Shown here: positions 46,022 to 58,770 of the stretch, piece after piece | Layout: the number at the start of each line of letters is the position of its first letter | Numbering within the stretch: the stretch's first letter is position 1 | NCBI RefSeq assembly: GCF_021117385.1 | Contig: NZ_CP088252.1 | Coordinates: 1,302,001-1,366,000 of the forward strand | Direction of reading: 5' to 3' | From: Frateuria soli | Lineage (GTDB): Bacteria; Pseudomonadota; Gammaproteobacteria; Xanthomonadales; Rhodanobacteraceae | DNA length: 64,000 nucleotides | The notes under the pieces: generated by a model | What the model saw: the letters and a program-made list of their open reading frames with translations, nothing else | Databases searched by the model: none | Told to the model about the DNA's origin: nothing | Position numbers and translations under genes: made by a program

Positions 46022-46050
46022 TTGACGCAGCGGCGTGCAATCTGAATAAT
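46022..46050 (+). promoter_or_regulatory. Strong sigma70 promoter of the tRNA cluster
   Basis: TTGACG (46022-46027) and AATAAT (46045-46050), each 5 of 6 to consensus, are 17 bases apart. Transcription would start near 46057, about 57 bases before tRNA-Arg. Confidence 0.8.
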
Positions 46051-46113
46051 TCCGCTTCTTGCTTCGGCACCCATCGCTTCGCGACGGGTGCCACGGCAAA
46101 CCAGTTTCACCGC

Positions 46114-46190
46114 GCGCCCGTAGCTCAGTTGGATAGAGTACCAGGCTACGAACTTGGTGGTCGGGAGTTCGAATCTCTCCGGGCGCGCCA
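46114..46190 (+). tRNA. tRNA-Arg (ACG)
   Basis: A 77-base cloverleaf with acceptor stem GCGCCCG/CGGGCGC, anticodon loop CTACGAA (anticodon 46148-46150), T-loop TTCGAAT and encoded CCA. The A34 is expected to be deaminated to inosine by TadA. Confidence 0.97.
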
Positions 46191-46358
46191 CTTTTACTGC
46201 AGGTCATGTCGTTCGCAACATGACTTGTCCATCGGCGCCGAGGGCGCGGGTGGGACCGGAAAGGATCTCCGGTGCGCTGGATACGGATTGACGAGGTGAA
46301 GCGTCGCCCGTAGCATTCGAGGGCTCCGGAACGCGAAACGCGTTCCACGGATCTGCTA

Positions 46359-46435
46359 CGGGGTATAGCTCAGTCTGGTAGAGCGCCAGCTTTGGGAGCT
46401 GGATGTCGGGGGTTCGAATCCCTCTGCCCCGACCA
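46359..46435 (+). tRNA. tRNA-Pro (TGG)
   Basis: A 77-base cloverleaf with acceptor stem CGGGGTA/TGCCCCG, anticodon loop TTTGGGA (anticodon 46393-46395), T-loop TTCGAAT and encoded CCA. Confidence 0.97.
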
Positions 46436-46457
46436 GCAGGCGTTATGCTTCGAACAT

Positions 46458-46534
46458 GCGCCTGTAGCTCAACCGGATAGAGCATCGGCCTTCTAAGCCG
46501 ACGGTTGCAGGTTCGATTCCTGTCGGGCGCGCCA
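46458..46534 (+). tRNA. tRNA-Arg (TCT)
   Basis: A 77-base cloverleaf with acceptor stem GCGCCTG/CGGGCGC, anticodon loop CTTCTAA (anticodon 46492-46494), T-loop TTCGATT and encoded CCA. It reads the rare AGA/AGG codons. Confidence 0.97.
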
Positions 46535-46550
46535 GATTCATTGTTTTATG

Positions 46551-46627
46551 GTGGGCGTAGCTCAGCTGGTTAGAGTCCCGGATTGTGATTCCGGATGTCG
46601 TGGGTTCGAATCCCATCGCTCACCCCA
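46551..46627 (+). tRNA. tRNA-His (GTG)
   Basis: Cloverleaf with anticodon loop TTGTGAT (anticodon 46585-46587) and encoded CCA. The base before it, G46550, can serve as the histidine-specific G-1 opposite discriminator C46624. Confidence 0.97.
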
Positions 46628-46643
46628 TTAAAATCAGTAAGAC

Positions 46644-46719
<76 letters not shown>

Positions 46720-46726
46720 ATACGGA

Positions 46727-46759
46727 CAGGCGCTCGGGAAACCGGGCGCCTGTTTTTTT
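46727..46759 (+). terminator. Rho-independent terminator of the tRNA cluster
   Basis: A GC-rich hairpin (CAGGCGC-T-CGGG / CCGGGCGCCTG around an AAA loop) is followed by seven T residues. Confidence 0.9.
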
Positions 46760-46933
46760 ACGCACCTTTTTTCCTGGCATCGGGACGGCGTGAAGCCGCG
46801 GCTCGCGGGAAACAATCTCCTGTTCCCCGCTTCGATGCATCTTTCGGCAAGCTATCGTCCCCCGCGTCCCGGGCCGTTCCTGGCCGGAGCAGGGGGGCAG
46901 AGGCCGGGCGTGCCGGCCGAGGTCTCCTCATGC

Positions 46934-46963
46934 TTGTGCTGTCCTGCCGCGCAACCGTAAAAT
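46934..46963 (+). promoter_or_regulatory. Probable promoter of tRNA-Leu
   Basis: TTGTGC (46934-46939) and TAAAAT (46958-46963) are 18 bases apart. The predicted start near 46970 leaves an ~89-base leader before tRNA-Leu. Nothing else is visible in the 46760-47058 gap. Confidence 0.5.
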
Positions 46964-47058
46964 GCCCTGCTTTGGCGCAAGGGAATCATCGACTTAGCGG
47001 GCGGGGTGCTTGGGCCGAATTCCTTCTGGATTCCGCCGCTTCCCTCCGCGGGCGCGAT

Positions 47059-47144
47059 GCGAAAGTGGCGGAACTGGTAGACGCACCAGATTTAGGTTCT
47101 GGCGGGTAGCCCCCGTGAGGGTTCGAGTCCCTCCTTTCGCACCA
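47059..47144 (+). tRNA. tRNA-Leu (TAG)
   Basis: An 86-base class II tRNA with a long variable arm (GGCGGGTAGCCCCCGT region), acceptor stem GCGAAAG/CTTTCGC, anticodon loop TTTAGGT (anticodon 47093-47095) and encoded CCA. It lies 67 bases before tig. Confidence 0.97.
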
Positions 47145-47211
47145 TTCCCTTATCAGTTTCTGCAAGGCCGGCCCGCACGCCGGCCCATCACGAGAGTCAC
47201 CAGGAGTCGTC

Positions 47212-48504
47212 ATGCAGTTTTCGGTTGAGAACGTCGGCAAGCTCGAGCGCAAGCTCACGGTGCGGTTCCCGGCGGACCAGTTGGAGTCGCAGGTCAGCGC
47301 GCGCATCGCGGAGATGGGGCGCACAGTGCGCCTGAAGGGCTTCCGCCCGGGCAAGGTGCCGGCAACCGTGATCCAGCAGCGCTTCGGCTCGCAGGTGCGC
47401 GGCGAAGTGCTGTCCGACCTGATCGGCAGCACCCTGCGCGAGGCCTTCGAGAAGGAGAATCTGCGCCCGGTCGCCAATCCCTCGATCGACACCACGGGCA
47501 AGCCCGAGAACGGCGAGATCGCCTACACCGCCACCTTCGAGGTGATGCCGGAGTTCCCCGAGATCGACGTCGCGGCGCTCGAGATCAACCGTCCTGTCGC
47601 CGAGGTGACCGAGGCCGACATCGAGAAGATGATCGAAACCCTGCGCCTGCAGCGTCGCAGCTTCGACCCGGTCGAGCGCGCCTCGGCCGAGGGCGACTTC
47701 GTGATGTTCGAATACGCCGCCACCGCGGGCGACTACCGGTTCCCGGCCGAAGGCCTGGAACGCGCCGGCAGCGTGCTGGGTTCGGGCACGCTGTTCAAGG
47801 CGCTGGACACGGCGCTCACGGGCCGCACGGCGGGTGACGAGTTCGAGACCGGGATCGCGTTTCCGGAAGACTTCGGCAATCCGCAGCTGGCCGGCAAGAC
47901 CGCCCAGGTCAGCTTCAAGATCATCAAGGTGCAGGCGCCGCAGCTGCCCGAGGTGAACGAGGAATTCGCCAAGCTGTTCGGCATCGCCGACGGCAACCTG
48001 GACAATTTCCGCAAGGAAGTGCGTGCCAACCTCGAGCGCGAGCTCAAGGCCACCCTGATGGGCCGCCTGAAGGCCGAGGTCGCCGAAAAGCTGGCCGATG
48101 CGCACGGTGAGCTGGAAGTACCCAACCTGATGATCCAGTCCGAGGCGCGCAACCTCGCCGCCGGCAGCGTGCCGCGGGGCCAGCAGCCGCCGCAGCAGCT
48201 GATCGAGGCAGCCATGCCGATGGCTCGCAAGCGTGTCATTGCCGGCCTCCTGATGGGCGAGATCGCCCGCAAGCAGGAGCTCAAGATCGACCGCAAGCGG
48301 GTGGCCGAGCAACTGGCCGCCATCGCCTCGACCTACGAAGAGCCGGAGAAGGTCGTTGAACTCTACAACTCCGACCCCCAATTGATGTCTGGGCTGCAGA
48401 ACCGCGTGATGGAAGACCAGGTGGCAGAGTGGGTGGCCGAGCACGGCAAGACCACCGAAAAGCACCTGGCCTTCGACGAGGTGATGCGCCCGGCCGGCGC
48501 CTGA
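47212..48504 (+). CDS. tig: Trigger factor chaperone
   Basis: A 430-residue ribosome-associated chaperone and prolyl isomerase. The N-terminal ribosome-binding domain has the family signature (GFRPGKVP at about residues 44-51). The FKBP-type domain spans about 150-245, and the C-terminal helical arms follow. The ATG at 47212 is preceded by CAGGAG. It stands in the conserved tig-clpP-clpX-lon-hupB order. Confidence 0.98.
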   Translation: MQFSVENVGKLERKLTVRFPADQLESQVSARIAEMGRTVRLKGFRPGKVPATVIQQRFGSQVRGEVLSDLIGSTLREAFEKENLRPVANPSIDTTGKPENGEIAYTATFEVMPEFPEIDVAALEINRPVAEVTEADIEKMIETLRLQRRSFDPVERASAEGDFVMFEYAATAGDYRFPAEGLERAGSVLGSGTLFKALDTALTGRTAGDEFETGIAFPEDFGNPQLAGKTAQVSFKIIKVQAPQLPEVNEEFAKLFGIADGNLDNFRKEVRANLERELKATLMGRLKAEVAEKLADAHGELEVPNLMIQSEARNLAAGSVPRGQQPPQQLIEAAMPMARKRVIAGLLMGEIARKQELKIDRKRVAEQLAAIASTYEEPEKVVELYNSDPQLMSGLQNRVMEDQVAEWVAEHGKTTEKHLAFDEVMRPAGA

Positions 48505-48528
48505 GCGACACTGCCAGGCACCATTATC

Positions 48529-48548
48529 AGGCCCGCCCGAGCGGGCCT
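48529..48548 (+). terminator. Hairpin between tig and clpP
   Basis: AGGCCCGC-CCGA-GCGGGCCT forms a perfect 8-bp stem. Only CTTCC follows, so it is at best a weak terminator or attenuator and may instead shape the clpP leader. Confidence 0.5.
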
Positions 48549-48568
48549 CTTCCGGAGAACACGCACGC

Positions 48569-49198
48569 ATGGCCATGGCCCCGATCCAGAACCTCAACCT
48601 GGTGCCGATCGTCGTCGAGCAGACCGCTCGCGGCGAACGCTCCTACGACATCTACTCGCGTCTGCTGAAGGAGCGGGTGATCTTCCTGGTGGGCGAGGTC
48701 AACGACCAGGTCGCCAACGTGCTGATCGCGCAGATGCTGTTCCTGGAGTCCGAGAACCCCGACAAGGACATCCACCTGTACATCAACAGCCCGGGCGGTG
48801 CGGTCACTGCGGGGCTGGCGATCTACGACACCATGCAATTCATCAAGCCCGACGTCAGCACCATGTGCATCGGCCAGGCGTGCAGCGCCGGTTCTTTGCT
48901 CCTGATGGCCGGTGCCAAGGGCAAGCGTTTCTCGTTGCCCAACTCTCGCATCATGATCCACCAGCCCTCCGGCGGTGCGCAGGGCCAGGCCACCGACATC
49001 GAGATCCAGGCACGCGAAATCCTCTACATCCGCCAGCGGCTGAACCAGCTCTACGTCGACCACACCGGCCAGCCGCTGGAAAAGATCGAGCGGGACATGG
49101 AGCGCGACCGGTTCATGAACCCGGTCGAGGCCAAGGAATATGGCCTGATCGACCAGGTGCTCGACCGCCGCGGCGTCGAAACCGTCAAGTCGGCCTGA
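48569..49198 (+). CDS. clpP: ATP-dependent Clp protease proteolytic subunit
   Basis: A 209-residue serine peptidase that forms the two-ring barrel used by ClpX and ClpA. The triad is intact: Ser106 (GQACSAGS), His131 (MIHQPSGG) and Asp180 (ERDMERDRF). The nucleophile context GQACSAG differs from the common GQAASMG but keeps the serine. A short N-terminal propeptide of ~12-15 residues is likely. Confidence 0.98.
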   Translation: MAMAPIQNLNLVPIVVEQTARGERSYDIYSRLLKERVIFLVGEVNDQVANVLIAQMLFLESENPDKDIHLYINSPGGAVTAGLAIYDTMQFIKPDVSTMCIGQACSAGSLLLMAGAKGKRFSLPNSRIMIHQPSGGAQGQATDIEIQAREILYIRQRLNQLYVDHTGQPLEKIERDMERDRFMNPVEAKEYGLIDQVLDRRGVETVKSA

Positions 49199-49239
49199 CG
49201 CCGGCCCCACTGATCCCGGCCGATCCACTTCACGGAAAC

Positions 49240-49271
49240 GGCCCCGCGTCGGCGCTGGCTGACGCGGGGCC
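49240..49271 (+). terminator. Strong hairpin between clpP and clpX
   Basis: GGCCCCGCGTC and GACGCGGGGCC form a perfect 11-bp stem with a 10-base loop. No T run follows (CATATGC), so it may protect or attenuate the message and not end it fully. The clpX start is 45 bases downstream. Confidence 0.5.
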
Positions 49272-49315
49272 ATATGCTATTCTCGCGACGCAACCGAAAT
49301 ACGGCAGGACCTGAT

Positions 49316-50611
<1,296 letters not shown>

Positions 50612-50634
50612 TCGACACGAAGCGTCAAAAAACA

Positions 50635-50668
50635 GCGGCCCCGGCCATTGCCGGGGCCGCTTGTTTTT
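50635..50668 (+). terminator. Rho-independent terminator after clpX
   Basis: GCGGCCCCGGC-CATT-GCCGGGGCCGC is a perfect 11-bp stem followed by TTGTTTTT. It separates clpX from lon. Confidence 0.9.
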
Positions 50669-50904
50669 GGCGGCAGGCACGCAGGCGCCTGCTTCGAATG
50701 CGCCATCGCAGGACGCATTGCGCCGTGGTTCTCACCAGGAAGGGCGAGCCTTGCGTAGCCTTGGCGTGGAAACTGCAAGCCACCGTGGGCAGCCATCGGA
50801 ACGGTCGTGTGTGACTTGACGGCGGCGCAGGTCGACTCCACTTGACCTGCTGGAGGCCTCGGCGCAGTGTCGAGGTAAACCTTACAAACCTCGGGGATTA
50901 TTCG

Positions 50905-53412
<2,508 letters not shown>

Positions 53413-53434
53413 TCCTGAAGGCTTTTTCCCCAAG

Positions 53435-53461
53435 GCCGTCCGCTCACGGACGGCTTTTTTT
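53435..53461 (+). terminator. Rho-independent terminator after lon
   Basis: GCCGTCCG-CTCA-CGGACGGC, an 8-bp perfect stem, followed by seven T residues. Confidence 0.93.
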
Positions 53462-53571
53462 GCGTTCACGAAGAACCTCGCGCATGGCTTCGCGCGATAG
53501 CCGTTCCAGCGACGGTTTGCAAGTGGTCGCGGCTGGCATCGACCCCCTCGGAAACGTTGGTATTGCTTGTA

Positions 53572-53601
53572 TTGCGGACCGCCGCGACGCACTGGTATAA
53601 A
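53572..53601 (+). promoter_or_regulatory. Probable hupB promoter
   Basis: TTGCGG (53572-53577) and TATAAA (53596-53601) are 18 bases apart. The start near 53608 leaves a ~135-base leader before hupB. The rest of the 53462-53743 gap shows no gene. Confidence 0.55.
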
Positions 53602-53743
53602 GGCGGCACCGCAGTCAAAGCGCCGTGCATTTGGCGTGGCGATGCGGGGTTGCGGGGGGATACCGGACATGCCATTTCATGGGCGGTGTTTTCTCGTCCC
53701 AGACCGATCACGCGGGCAGCAAACCGTTTAAGGGAGTGTCTCA

Positions 53744-54016
53744 ATGAATAAAACCGATCTGATCAATGCCGTCGCCGAAAAGGCCGAGCTGACCAAGGCC
53801 GACGCCGGCCGTGCCCTCGAAGCGTTCTTCGAGACGGTGCAGAAGGCGCTGAAGAAGGGCGACGATGTGTCGGTCGTCGGCTTCGGCACGTTCACCGTGC
53901 GCAAGCGCGCCGCTCGCACCGGTCGCAACCCGCGCACCAACGAGACGATCAAGATCAAGGCTTCCAAGGTGCCGGCGTTCAAGGCTGGCAAGACGCTCAA
54001 GGATGCCCTAAACTGA
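53744..54016 (+). CDS. hupB: DNA-binding protein HU
   Basis: A 90-residue nucleoid protein of the HU/IHF family. It begins [18 protein letters not shown] and has the signature [22 protein letters not shown] with the DNA-intercalating proline, and the usual end [16 protein letters not shown]. It lies after lon as in most proteobacteria. An AGGGAG ribosome site precedes the ATG. Confidence 0.98.
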   Translation: MNKTDLINAVAEKAELTKADAGRALEAFFETVQKALKKGDDVSVVGFGTFTVRKRAARTGRNPRTNETIKIKASKVPAFKAGKTLKDALN

Positions 54017-54037
54017 GCGGCTAGCTCGCTCGGTTTC

Positions 54038-54112
54038 GGGTGCTTAGCTCAGCGGTAGAGCGTCGCCCTTACAAGGCGAGGGTCGTAGGTTCGATCCCTA
54101 CAGCACCCACCA
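54038..54112 (+). tRNA. tRNA-Val (TAC)
   Basis: A 75-base cloverleaf with acceptor stem GGGTGCT/AGCACCC, anticodon loop CTTACAA (anticodon 54070-54072), T-loop TTCGATC and encoded CCA. It follows hupB by 21 bases and may share its transcript. Confidence 0.97.
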
Positions 54113-54119
54113 GAATCGC

Positions 54120-54196
54120 GGAGTGGTAGTTCAGTCGGTTAGAATGCTGGCCTGTCACGCCGGAGGTCGCGGGTTCGAGTCCCGTCCACTCCGCCA
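54120..54196 (+). tRNA. tRNA-Asp (GTC)
   Basis: A 77-base cloverleaf with acceptor stem GGAGTGG/CCACTCC, anticodon loop CTGTCAC (anticodon 54154-54156), T-loop TTCGAGT and encoded CCA. Only seven bases separate it from tRNA-Val. Confidence 0.97.
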
Positions 54197-54204
54197 GTAG
54201 TTCC

Positions 54205-54233
54205 AAGGGCGCCCGCGTGGCGCCCTTGTCATT
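54205..54233 (+). terminator. Probable terminator after tRNA-Asp
   Basis: AAGGGCGCC-CGCGT-GGCGCCCTT is a perfect 9-bp stem followed by GTCATTT, a short T-poor tail. Confidence 0.65.
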
Positions 54234-54277
54234 TATGCTTTGCCTCTTGCAAGGCTTCGAATCGCGGGAATCCACAC

Positions 54278-56185
54278 ATGCTGCAGTCGTTGAGAGACAA
54301 GATGCACGGCTGGCCGTCCATCGTCGTGCTGGGCGTGGCGGTGTTCGCCATGTCCTTCTTCGGCATCGAGGGCTACTTCACTGCCCAGACCGAGACCTTC
54401 GTGGCAAAGGTCGGCAAGCAGGAGATCAGCCAGCAGGATTTCCAGAACCGCATGAACGAGTTGCGCCAGCAGGCCGGCGCGCAGATGGGCGACCAGTTCG
54501 ATCCGAGCGTGTACGAGCAGCCGGAGATGAAGGAGCGTGTGCTGGAGGCCATGGTCGACCAGCAGTTGCTGCTCAAGGCCAACGACGACCTGGGGCTGCG
54601 CGTCTCCGATGCCGCGGTACGCGACACCATCGCTTCGATCCGGGCCTTCCAGGTCAACGGCCGGTTCGACGCGGCGACCTACAAGGCCGTACTCGCTGCC
54701 CAGCGCAAGACGCCGGCGATGTTCGAGAACGAAGTGCGCTCGTCGCTGGCGATCAGCCTGATCCCCGACGCGCTCATGGCCAGCACCATCATCACCGAGG
54801 ACGAGGTGGAGCGGTTCCTCAACCTTCGCCTGCAGCGGCGCGACCTGCGCTACGCGGTACTGCCGCGCCCGGCGTTGACCGACAGCAAGGTGACCGACGA
54901 GCAGGTCCAGGCCTACTACAAGCAGCACCAGGCCGAATTCATGAAGCCCGAGCAGGTGGCCATCCGCTACATCGAGGTGAATGCGGCCGACCTCAAGGCG
55001 GATAACCCGCCGACCGAGGAAGACTTGCGCAAGCGCTACGAAGACGAGAAGCAGCGCTTCGTGCAACCGGAGCAGCGGTTGGTCTCGCATATCCTGGTGG
55101 ATGTCCCCAAGAACGCCACTCCGGAACAGCAGAAGGCCGCGCTTGCCAAGGCGCAGAAGATCGCCGCCGAGGCCACGCCGGAGAATTTCGCCAAACTGGC
55201 GCAGCAGAACTCGGCCGATCTAGGCTCCAGGCGCCAGGGCGGCGACCTCGGCTGGCTGGAGCAGGGCGTCACGACCAAGGCCTTCGACGACGCGATGTTC
55301 GCGCTGCAGAAGGGGCAGATCTCCAAGCCGGTGCTTTCGGACGAGGGCTACCACGTGATCTGGCTGCGCGATGTCCGCAGCGGACAGGCCAAGCCGTTCG
55401 AGGAAGTGCGCGGTCAGCTCGAGCAGGAGGCTGTCGCCGCCGAGCGCGAGCGCAAGTACAACGACGTCGCCGGGAAGCTGGCCGACAAGACCTATCAGAA
55501 CCCGAGCTCGCTGGAGCCTGCCGCGCAGGCGCTGGATCTGCCGGTCAAGAGCACGGGCCTGTTCACCCGCGAGGGCGACAAGAGCGGCATCGCCGCCGAT
55601 CCGAAGGTCGCCAAGGCAGCGTTCTCCGACGACGTGCTGGTGCAGGGCAACAACTCCAGCCTGATCGACCTGGGCAACGACCATTCCGTGGTGATCCACG
55701 TCGACAAGCATGTTCCCGCGGCGGTGAAGCCGCTGGCCGACGTGCGTGACGCCATCGAGAAGGACATCCTCGACGAACGCATCGCCGCGGCGGCCAAGCA
55801 GCGTGCCGATGGCCTGCTGGCGCGCCTGCAGAAGGGTGAGTCGATGGATACCGTGGCCGCCTCGGTCGGCGCTGCCGTGCAAAGCGTGCCGGAGGCATTG
55901 CGCGTGCAGCAGGGATTGCCCGAGCAGCTGCGCGACGAGGCGTTCCTGCTTCCGCATCCGAAGGACGGCAAGCCGCAGTTCGCCACCGTTGCCCTGCCCG
56001 AGGGCGCCTACGCGCTGCTGGCGGTGGACAAGGTGCAGGACGGCGATCTGTCCAAGGTGACGCCCGAGCAGCGCAAGATGCTGCGCCAGAGCATGCTGGC
56101 CGCGTATGGCAACGTCGCCACCGAAGGCTTTATCGGCGCGCTGAAGGCGAACACCGAGATCAAGATCGCCAAGGAACGCATGTAA
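54278..56185 (+). CDS. ppiD: Periplasmic folding chaperone PpiD (SurA/parvulin-like)
   Basis: A 635-residue inner-membrane-anchored chaperone. A transmembrane helix at about residues 12-30 is followed by a SurA_N-like region (VGKQEISQQDFQNRMNELR) and one parvulin domain at about 270-365 (ISHILV-type segment LVSHILVDVPKNA, then GGDLGWLEQG and KPVLSDEGYHVIWL). The C-terminal half is helical and poorly conserved. It helps outer-membrane and secreted proteins leave the Sec channel. The ppiD position after hupB is standard. Confidence 0.95.
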   Translation: MLQSLRDKMHGWPSIVVLGVAVFAMSFFGIEGYFTAQTETFVAKVGKQEISQQDFQNRMNELRQQAGAQMGDQFDPSVYEQPEMKERVLEAMVDQQLLLKANDDLGLRVSDAAVRDTIASIRAFQVNGRFDAATYKAVLAAQRKTPAMFENEVRSSLAISLIPDALMASTIITEDEVERFLNLRLQRRDLRYAVLPRPALTDSKVTDEQVQAYYKQHQAEFMKPEQVAIRYIEVNAADLKADNPPTEEDLRKRYEDEKQRFVQPEQRLVSHILVDVPKNATPEQQKAALAKAQKIAAEATPENFAKLAQQNSADLGSRRQGGDLGWLEQGVTTKAFDDAMFALQKGQISKPVLSDEGYHVIWLRDVRSGQAKPFEEVRGQLEQEAVAAERERKYNDVAGKLADKTYQNPSSLEPAAQALDLPVKSTGLFTREGDKSGIAADPKVAKAAFSDDVLVQGNNSSLIDLGNDHSVVIHVDKHVPAAVKPLADVRDAIEKDILDERIAAAAKQRADGLLARLQKGESMDTVAASVGAAVQSVPEALRVQQGLPEQLRDEAFLLPHPKDGKPQFATVALPEGAYALLAVDKVQDGDLSKVTPEQRKMLRQSMLAAYGNVATEGFIGALKANTEIKIAKERM

Positions 56186-56206
56186 GGCTTCGCGTTCGGG
56201 TAAGCC

Positions 56207-56240
56207 AGAGAGGCGGCCTCCGGGTCGCCTCTCTTGTTTT
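56207..56240 (+). terminator. Rho-independent terminator after ppiD
   Basis: AGAGAGGCG and CGCCTCTCT form the stem around GCCTCCGGGT, followed by TGTTTT. Confidence 0.85.
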
Positions 56241-56310
56241 GGGGGCTCCCGCCAGCCGCCTGTCGTTGCCTTTCCCGGTGTCCGCAGGAATCACCGGGGT
56301 GCCGCTGGCG

Positions 56311-56336
56311 AAAAAAAAAGCGGCCACAAAGGCCGC
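56311..56336 (-). terminator. Rho-independent terminator after fabI
   Basis: On the minus strand GCGGCC-TTTGT-GGCCGC is followed by nine T residues. It ends the fabI message. Confidence 0.92.
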
Positions 56337-56362
56337 TTCCTTTTCCTGCGATGTCGCCAGGC

Positions 56363-57145
56363 TCAGATGCCGGTCATGCCCAGGATGTTGTAGCCAGCGT
56401 CCACGTAGGTGATTTCGCCGGTCATGCCCGAGGCCAGGTCCGAGCACAGGAACGCGCCCACGTTGCCGACCTCGTCGATGGTCACGCTGCGGCGCAGCGG
56501 GGCGTTCTCGTCCACGTGGTCGAGCATCTTGCGGAAATTGGAGATACCCGCTGCGGCCAGGGTCTTGATGGGGCCGGCCGAGATCGCGTTGACGCGGGTA
56601 CCTTCCGGGCCGAGGTTGAAGGCCAGGTAGCGCACGTTCGCTTCCAGGCTGGCCTTGGCCAGGCCCATCACGTTGTAGTTGTTGAGCGCGCGCTCGGCAC
56701 CCAGATAGGTCAGGGTGAGGATGGCGCCGCCGCGGCCGGCCATCATCGGGCGCGCTGCCTTGGCCAGCGCGGCCAGGCTGTAGCTTGAGATGTCGTGCGC
56801 GATGGTGAAGTTCTCGCGCGTGAGGTTGTCCAGGAACTGACCCTGCAGCGCCTCGCGCGGCGCGAAGCCGACCGAGTGCACCAGGATGTCGAAACCGTCC
56901 CAGTGCTTGCCCAGCTCCGCGTACATCTGGTCGATCTGGGCGTCCTGCGCCACGTCGCAGGGCAGCACGATATTCGAGCCGAACGCATTGGCCGCCTCGT
57001 CGACGCGGTCCTTCAGCCGCTCATTCTGATAGGTGAAGGCCAGTTGCGCGCCTTCACGATGCATCGCGTTGGCAATGCCCCAGGCGATCGAGCGCTGGCT
57101 GGCGATGCCGACGATCAGGGCACGCTTGCCGTGCAGGAATCCCAT
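56363..57145 (-). CDS. fabI: Enoyl-[acyl-carrier-protein] reductase (NADH)
   Basis: A 260-residue short-chain dehydrogenase that completes each cycle of fatty acid elongation. It shows the FabI nucleotide site [25 protein letters not shown] and the catalytic pair Tyr157 and Lys164 ([10 protein letters not shown]), with a further conserved Tyr147. FabI is the target of triclosan. The ATG at 57143-57145 ([13 protein letters not shown]) is the family start. It is convergent with ppiD. Confidence 0.97.
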   Translation of the reverse strand: MGFLHGKRALIVGIASQRSIAWGIANAMHREGAQLAFTYQNERLKDRVDEAANAFGSNIVLPCDVAQDAQIDQMYAELGKHWDGFDILVHSVGFAPREALQGQFLDNLTRENFTIAHDISSYSLAALAKAARPMMAGRGGAILTLTYLGAERALNNYNVMGLAKASLEANVRYLAFNLGPEGTRVNAISAGPIKTLAAAGISNFRKMLDHVDENAPLRRSVTIDEVGNVGAFLCSDLASGMTGEITYVDAGYNILGMTGI

Positions 57146-57308
57146 GCGTCCTCCAAGAAGTTGATGGCGCGCCAGATGGCGCAGCCGGGTGATTTTAGCA
57201 GCGCCGCGGCTCCGTGCGCCCGGTCGCCAGTACATAGCCTGACCGGGCGCGACCGTTGCCCGATCGCCGCTACATGACGTAGACCGGTGGCGGGATAGGG
57301 TGGCCTCT

Positions 57309-58061
57309 ATGCCTACCGTCCAGCACGCCCGGCCGGGCCAACCCATGAGCGCGATCGTGCTACGGCCCTGGTCCGCCATCGCGATGGTTGTCGCCGCGCC
57401 GCTGGTGCTGGCGATCCTCGAGATATTCCACCCGCACCCGCATGACCTGTTCGACCTGGACGTGCAGCGCTGGATGCTGGTGCATTACGCGCAGATTCCA
57501 TTGTTTCCCCTCGCCGCGCTCTCTGTGGCCATGCTGGTACGCGATCGCAGCGACTGGGCCGCCTGGCTGTGCAAGGCGGGCATGTTCGTATTTGCCGTGG
57601 CGTTCACCTCCTTCGACACCGCCGCGGGGCTGGTGATCGGCCTGCTGGTGAAAGGTGCGCAGGCTTCCGGTGATCCGGAAGCGTGGCGGGACATGATCGA
57701 TGCCTTGTGGTTCGACCCCGTGCTCGGCGGCAGGGGGTTCACCGATGCACCGCTGATGGGCCTGATCGGTCGCCTGTCGCTGTCGTTCGGCGCGGTGGCG
57801 GGCGCGATCTCGCTCAAGCGGGCGGGCCACGGGTGGACACCGGTGCTGCTGTTGGCGATCGCAAGTTTCGGGATCAACGTCTTCAAGTCCCACTCCTGGC
57901 CCGGCGGACCGCTGACCTTCGGCGGCATGGCGCTGGCGGCCGGCTGGATCCGTTGGGAGAGCCTGCGCCGGCAGACGCGCGCGGTGGCATCGATGCGGGA
58001 GGAAGCCGCCGTCCCGGTGGACGCGGTCGCCGGGGCGAGGACTCGCATCGGCGCACGCTGA
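57309..58061 (+). CDS. Unrecognised multi-pass membrane protein
   Basis: A 250-residue protein that I do not recognise. Hydrophobic segments lie at about residues 22-40, 62-77, 88-115, 150-168, 178-192 and 200-215, suggesting six membrane passes. Between the first two is a histidine-rich loop (HPHPHD). The C-terminal ~35 residues are charged or disordered. An ATG 12 codons later (MSAIVLRPW) is also possible. It is divergent from fabI and runs toward the small-protein trio 195 bases downstream. Confidence 0.7.
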   Translation: MPTVQHARPGQPMSAIVLRPWSAIAMVVAAPLVLAILEIFHPHPHDLFDLDVQRWMLVHYAQIPLFPLAALSVAMLVRDRSDWAAWLCKAGMFVFAVAFTSFDTAAGLVIGLLVKGAQASGDPEAWRDMIDALWFDPVLGGRGFTDAPLMGLIGRLSLSFGAVAGAISLKRAGHGWTPVLLLAIASFGINVFKSHSWPGGPLTFGGMALAAGWIRWESLRRQTRAVASMREEAAVPVDAVAGARTRIGAR

Positions 58062-58123
58062 TTGCGAACCGCCTGAACTCCGGGCTTGTAGCCGGCGCGA
58101 CCAGCGATCGCGCGTAGCAGGCA

Positions 58124-58137
58124 CTGACCTGCATCAA
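58124..58137. promoter_or_regulatory. FNR/Anr-like box CTGACCTGCATCAA
   Basis: It matches TTGAT-N4-ATCAA at 8 of 10 conserved positions, with the right half perfect. It lies 119 bases upstream of the GTG of the 56-residue gene and could make the trio oxygen-responsive. Single sites of this quality also arise by chance. Confidence 0.4.
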
Positions 58138-58255
58138 TGCAAGACCCTGGCATGGGGCGCATCGTGGAACCGTCGGAGCACTGCCGCCAGCGGGTCGTCC
58201 CGGGCCCAAACGACCATCGTGGATGGCGTGGCGCACCGCCCCGTGAGGAGGTCCC

Positions 58256-58426
58256 GTGAACAAGCCACTTTTTCGCTCGCCGCCGCCCGACAACGCAGAC
58301 ATGCGCCGGGCGGCCGAGCACAGGATCGACGACGAACTGGCACAGAGTTTTCCCGCCAGCGACCCACCCAGCTGGACGCTTGGCGCTGCAGAACCGGGCG
58401 AGCCCGTCCAGGGAGATCACACATGA
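58256..58426 (+). CDS. 56-residue small protein with SFPASDPPSW motif
   Basis: A GTG start (58256-58258) behind GAGGAGG gives a 56-residue acidic, probably disordered protein. Its centre reads RIDDELAQSFPASDPPSW. Short proteins with this D-E-L-x-x-S-F-P-A-S-D-P-P-S-W pattern are widespread in proteobacteria and of unknown function, so this is a real gene despite its size. The stop overlaps the next ATG (ATGA), so it is translationally coupled to the AhpD-like gene. Confidence 0.85.
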   Translation: MNKPLFRSPPPDNADMRRAAEHRIDDELAQSFPASDPPSWTLGAAEPGEPVQGDHT

Positions 58427-58770
58427 CGCAGCCGCTTTACCCCGAGTCCACCGCCGCGCTCGCGCGCAAGCGCCGGGAACTTGCCCCGGAGCCGTTGCAG
58501 GCCTTCAAGGCGTTCAGCGCCGCGGTCTTCGCGGAGGGAGCGCTGGCGGCACAGACCAAGCAGCTGATCGCGGTGGCCGTGGCGCACGTCACCCAATGCC
58601 CGTACTGCATCAAGGGCCACACCACCGAGGCGCTCAGGCGGGGTGCCACCGGGGAGCAGATCATGGAGGCCATCTGGGTGGCTGCCGAGATGCGTGCCGG
58701 CGGGGCCTATGCCCATTCCGCGCTGGCGCTGGACGTCATGCAGCAGCACTCGCACCCGGACGCCCCATGA
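58423..58770 (+). CDS. AhpD-like carboxymuconolactone decarboxylase-family protein
   Basis: A 115-residue helical protein of the CMD/AhpD family. The redox centre is CPYC with C59 and C62 followed by H66 (CPYCIKGHTTEALRRGAT), the pattern of AhpD-type peroxidase or disulfide reductases, not of true carboxymuconolactone decarboxylases. The ATG at 58423 overlaps the small protein stop, and its own stop overlaps the following PLP enzyme. Confidence 0.93.
   Translation: MTQPLYPESTAALARKRRELAPEPLQAFKAFSAAVFAEGALAAQTKQLIAVAVAHVTQCPYCIKGHTTEALRRGATGEQIMEAIWVAAEMRAGGAYAHSALALDVMQQHSHPDAP

Noticed and set aside
46191-46358. Open frames crossing the tRNA genes
   Set aside because: They run through structural RNA genes and have no coding signal.
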